NCBI GenBank assembly: GCA_030263715.1
Contig: SZPM01000035.1
Span: 1 to 13,757, forward strand
DNA: 13,757 nucleotides
Source: ATM1 sp003577165
GTDB taxonomy: Bacteria; Armatimonadota; Fimbriimonadia; Fimbriimonadales; ATM1
Direction of reading: 5' to 3'
The translations under genes were made by a program, and so were the position numbers. The notes beneath the pieces are model-generated. The model searched no databases. It was not told the DNA's origin and worked only from the letters and a program-made list of their open reading frames with translations. Positions 12,906 to 13,757 of the stretch are shown here, piece by piece; the first letter of the stretch is position 1, and the number at the start of each line of letters is the position of its first letter.

Positions 12906-13028
12906 CTCAGCAGACCAAAGGGAGAACTGTCCACGCGCGTTGTTGATCTGTGGGCGATGGCGTAGAGAGGCTGTCTTCGCGCGCGGCCATCCTGGACCCC
13001 CGGGGCAGTGGATTACACGGCATGGCGT

Positions 13029-13074
13029 GCCTCTTAGGTCATCGGCGGGTGGATTGTCAAGTCGGGGAGGCGGG
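13029..13074. repeat. Dispersed intergenic repeat, copy C (shorter)
   Basis: These 46 bp align without gaps to 11653-11698 with about 39 matches, sharing GCCTCT-AGGTCA and the identical GGGGAGGCGGG. The upstream 55 bp of copies A and B are not recognisable here. It ends 56 bp before the start of the methyltransferase gene. Confidence 0.65.
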
Positions 13075-13130
13075 GTTTTTGGCAGGTTGGGAGAAGGGAT
13101 TTTTGGGGCGGGGTGCAAAATAGTGACCCG

Positions 13131-13757
13131 ATGTCGCCGAGGAGACCAAGGGGGACTGGACAAGGCAGCGAGGCGAAAGCCTACACCCACGACGACGCCA
13201 AACGGCCCAACATTCCGGAGGTCGGCTTGGTGGAGTACGTCCCATCCGATCCGGGGAGGAAAAAGCAGTACTGCTGGGATCCGCGCGAATCGCCGCAGCT
13301 GATCTGGGCGGGGAAAGCGGGGATGAAGAGGGTGGAGGTCGAAGAGGAAGCCTCTATCGAAGTGCCGGTCCTGAACCTCCACATTCACGAGCGCGTTTCT
13401 GCGGAGGCGATCATCCGCTCGGCCAAACGGCAGGATGCGCAGCGCAGCCTCTTCGCCGACCCGGAAATGGAGTTCACGAAAGAGGTCCAATTCTATCAGC
13501 ACGAAGTGGGCTGGTCCAACCGCATGATCCTGGGCGATTCGCTGCTGGTCATGAACAGCCTGCTGGAGCGCGAGGGGATGCGCGGCCAGGTGCAGTGCAT
13601 CTACATGGACCCGCCCTACGGCATCAAGTACGCCAGCAACTTCCAGCCGCGCATTGATCAGCGCGACGTGAAGGACGGCAAGGACGAGGACCTCACGCGC
13701 GAGGTGATGCAGGTCCAGGCGTTCCGCGACACCTGGGAGCTGGGCGTGCACTCCTAC
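13131..13757 (+). CDS. Site-specific DNA (adenine-N6) methyltransferase, type III Mod-like, 5' part
   Basis: The first 209 residues of a beta-class DNA methyltransferase; the frame is open to the right edge. The N-terminal domain has AYTHDDAKRPNIPEVGLVEY, LIWAGKAG and VPVLNLHIHERVS, the layout of the type III-like Mod proteins found next to DEAD/DEAH restriction helicases (often annotated with BPTD_3080-type endonucleases). The catalytic motif IV is DPPYGIKYASNFQP with Asp160-Tyr163, followed by DVKDGKDEDLT and AFRDTWELGVHSY. NRMILGDSLLVMNSLL (130-145) matches the family segment before motif IV. The SAM motif I, target-recognition domain and partner nuclease should lie beyond the edge. ATG 13131 has no SD. 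Its codon usage is GC-rich like its neighbours. Confidence 0.88.
   Translation, partial: MSPRRPRGTGQGSEAKAYTHDDAKRPNIPEVGLVEYVPSDPGRKKQYCWDPRESPQLIWAGKAGMKRVEVEEEASIEVPVLNLHIHERVSAEAIIRSAKRQDAQRSLFADPEMEFTKEVQFYQHEVGWSNRMILGDSLLVMNSLLEREGMRGQVQCIYMDPPYGIKYASNFQPRIDQRDVKDGKDEDLTREVMQVQAFRDTWELGVHSY

Noticed and set aside
12870..13751. 293-codon minus-strand open frame opposite the methyltransferase
   Set aside because: It is the antisense shadow of the methyltransferase reading frame, whose plus-strand product has clear family motifs.

Overview
The window reads as chromosomal DNA from a GC-rich, Gram-negative-type bacterium. Two secreted proteins end in PEP-CTERM exosortase sorting tails, an LTxxQ-type periplasmic helical protein is present, and methionine sulfoxide reductase A carries a lipoprotein signal. 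Some genes have strong Shine-Dalgarno (SD) sites. Others have a -10-like TANNNT hexamer only about 6 nt before the start codon, as expected for leaderless mRNAs. This mix would fit an Armatimonadota (Fimbriimonadia-like) genome. That placement is inferred from gene content alone and was not searched.

Left part (1-4800), cell envelope and small enzymes: a PEP-CTERM protein cut by the left edge (minus), a secreted LTxxQ-like protein (plus), a second complete PEP-CTERM protein with a clear promoter, SD and terminator (minus), then an ABM-domain protein and a secreted SGNH-type hydrolase (plus), and a secreted cupin (minus).

Middle (4800-9514), housekeeping metabolism, tightly packed: a DinB-like protein and serC (serine/PLP biosynthesis) on the plus strand; folB (folate) downstream of a lipoprotein msrA on the minus strand; a GNAT acetyltransferase (plus) whose stop overlaps that of rocD, ornithine aminotransferase (minus).

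Bases 9515-10120 carry no protein gene but are crowded with structure: a G-rich inverted repeat, a plus-strand terminator with no gene before it, nested GTGCAC inverted repeats, and the first copy of a dispersed repeat. Then come two consecutive orotate-phosphoribosyltransferase-like genes: a divergent paralog without the usual PRPP-loop residues, and a normal pyrE.

The right end (11440-13757) looks like an accessory or defence segment. It holds a remnant of a tyrosine recombinase whose stop overlaps the pyrE stop, a second repeat copy, an overlapping three-gene minus-strand operon (DUF6941-like, hicA, hicB), a third repeat copy, and the start of a type III-like DNA methyltransferase that leaves the window. 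The most unusual points are the repeat family at the edges of this segment, the coupling of a DUF6941-like gene to HicAB, and the pyrE-like paralog. I did not see an unmistakably new system.
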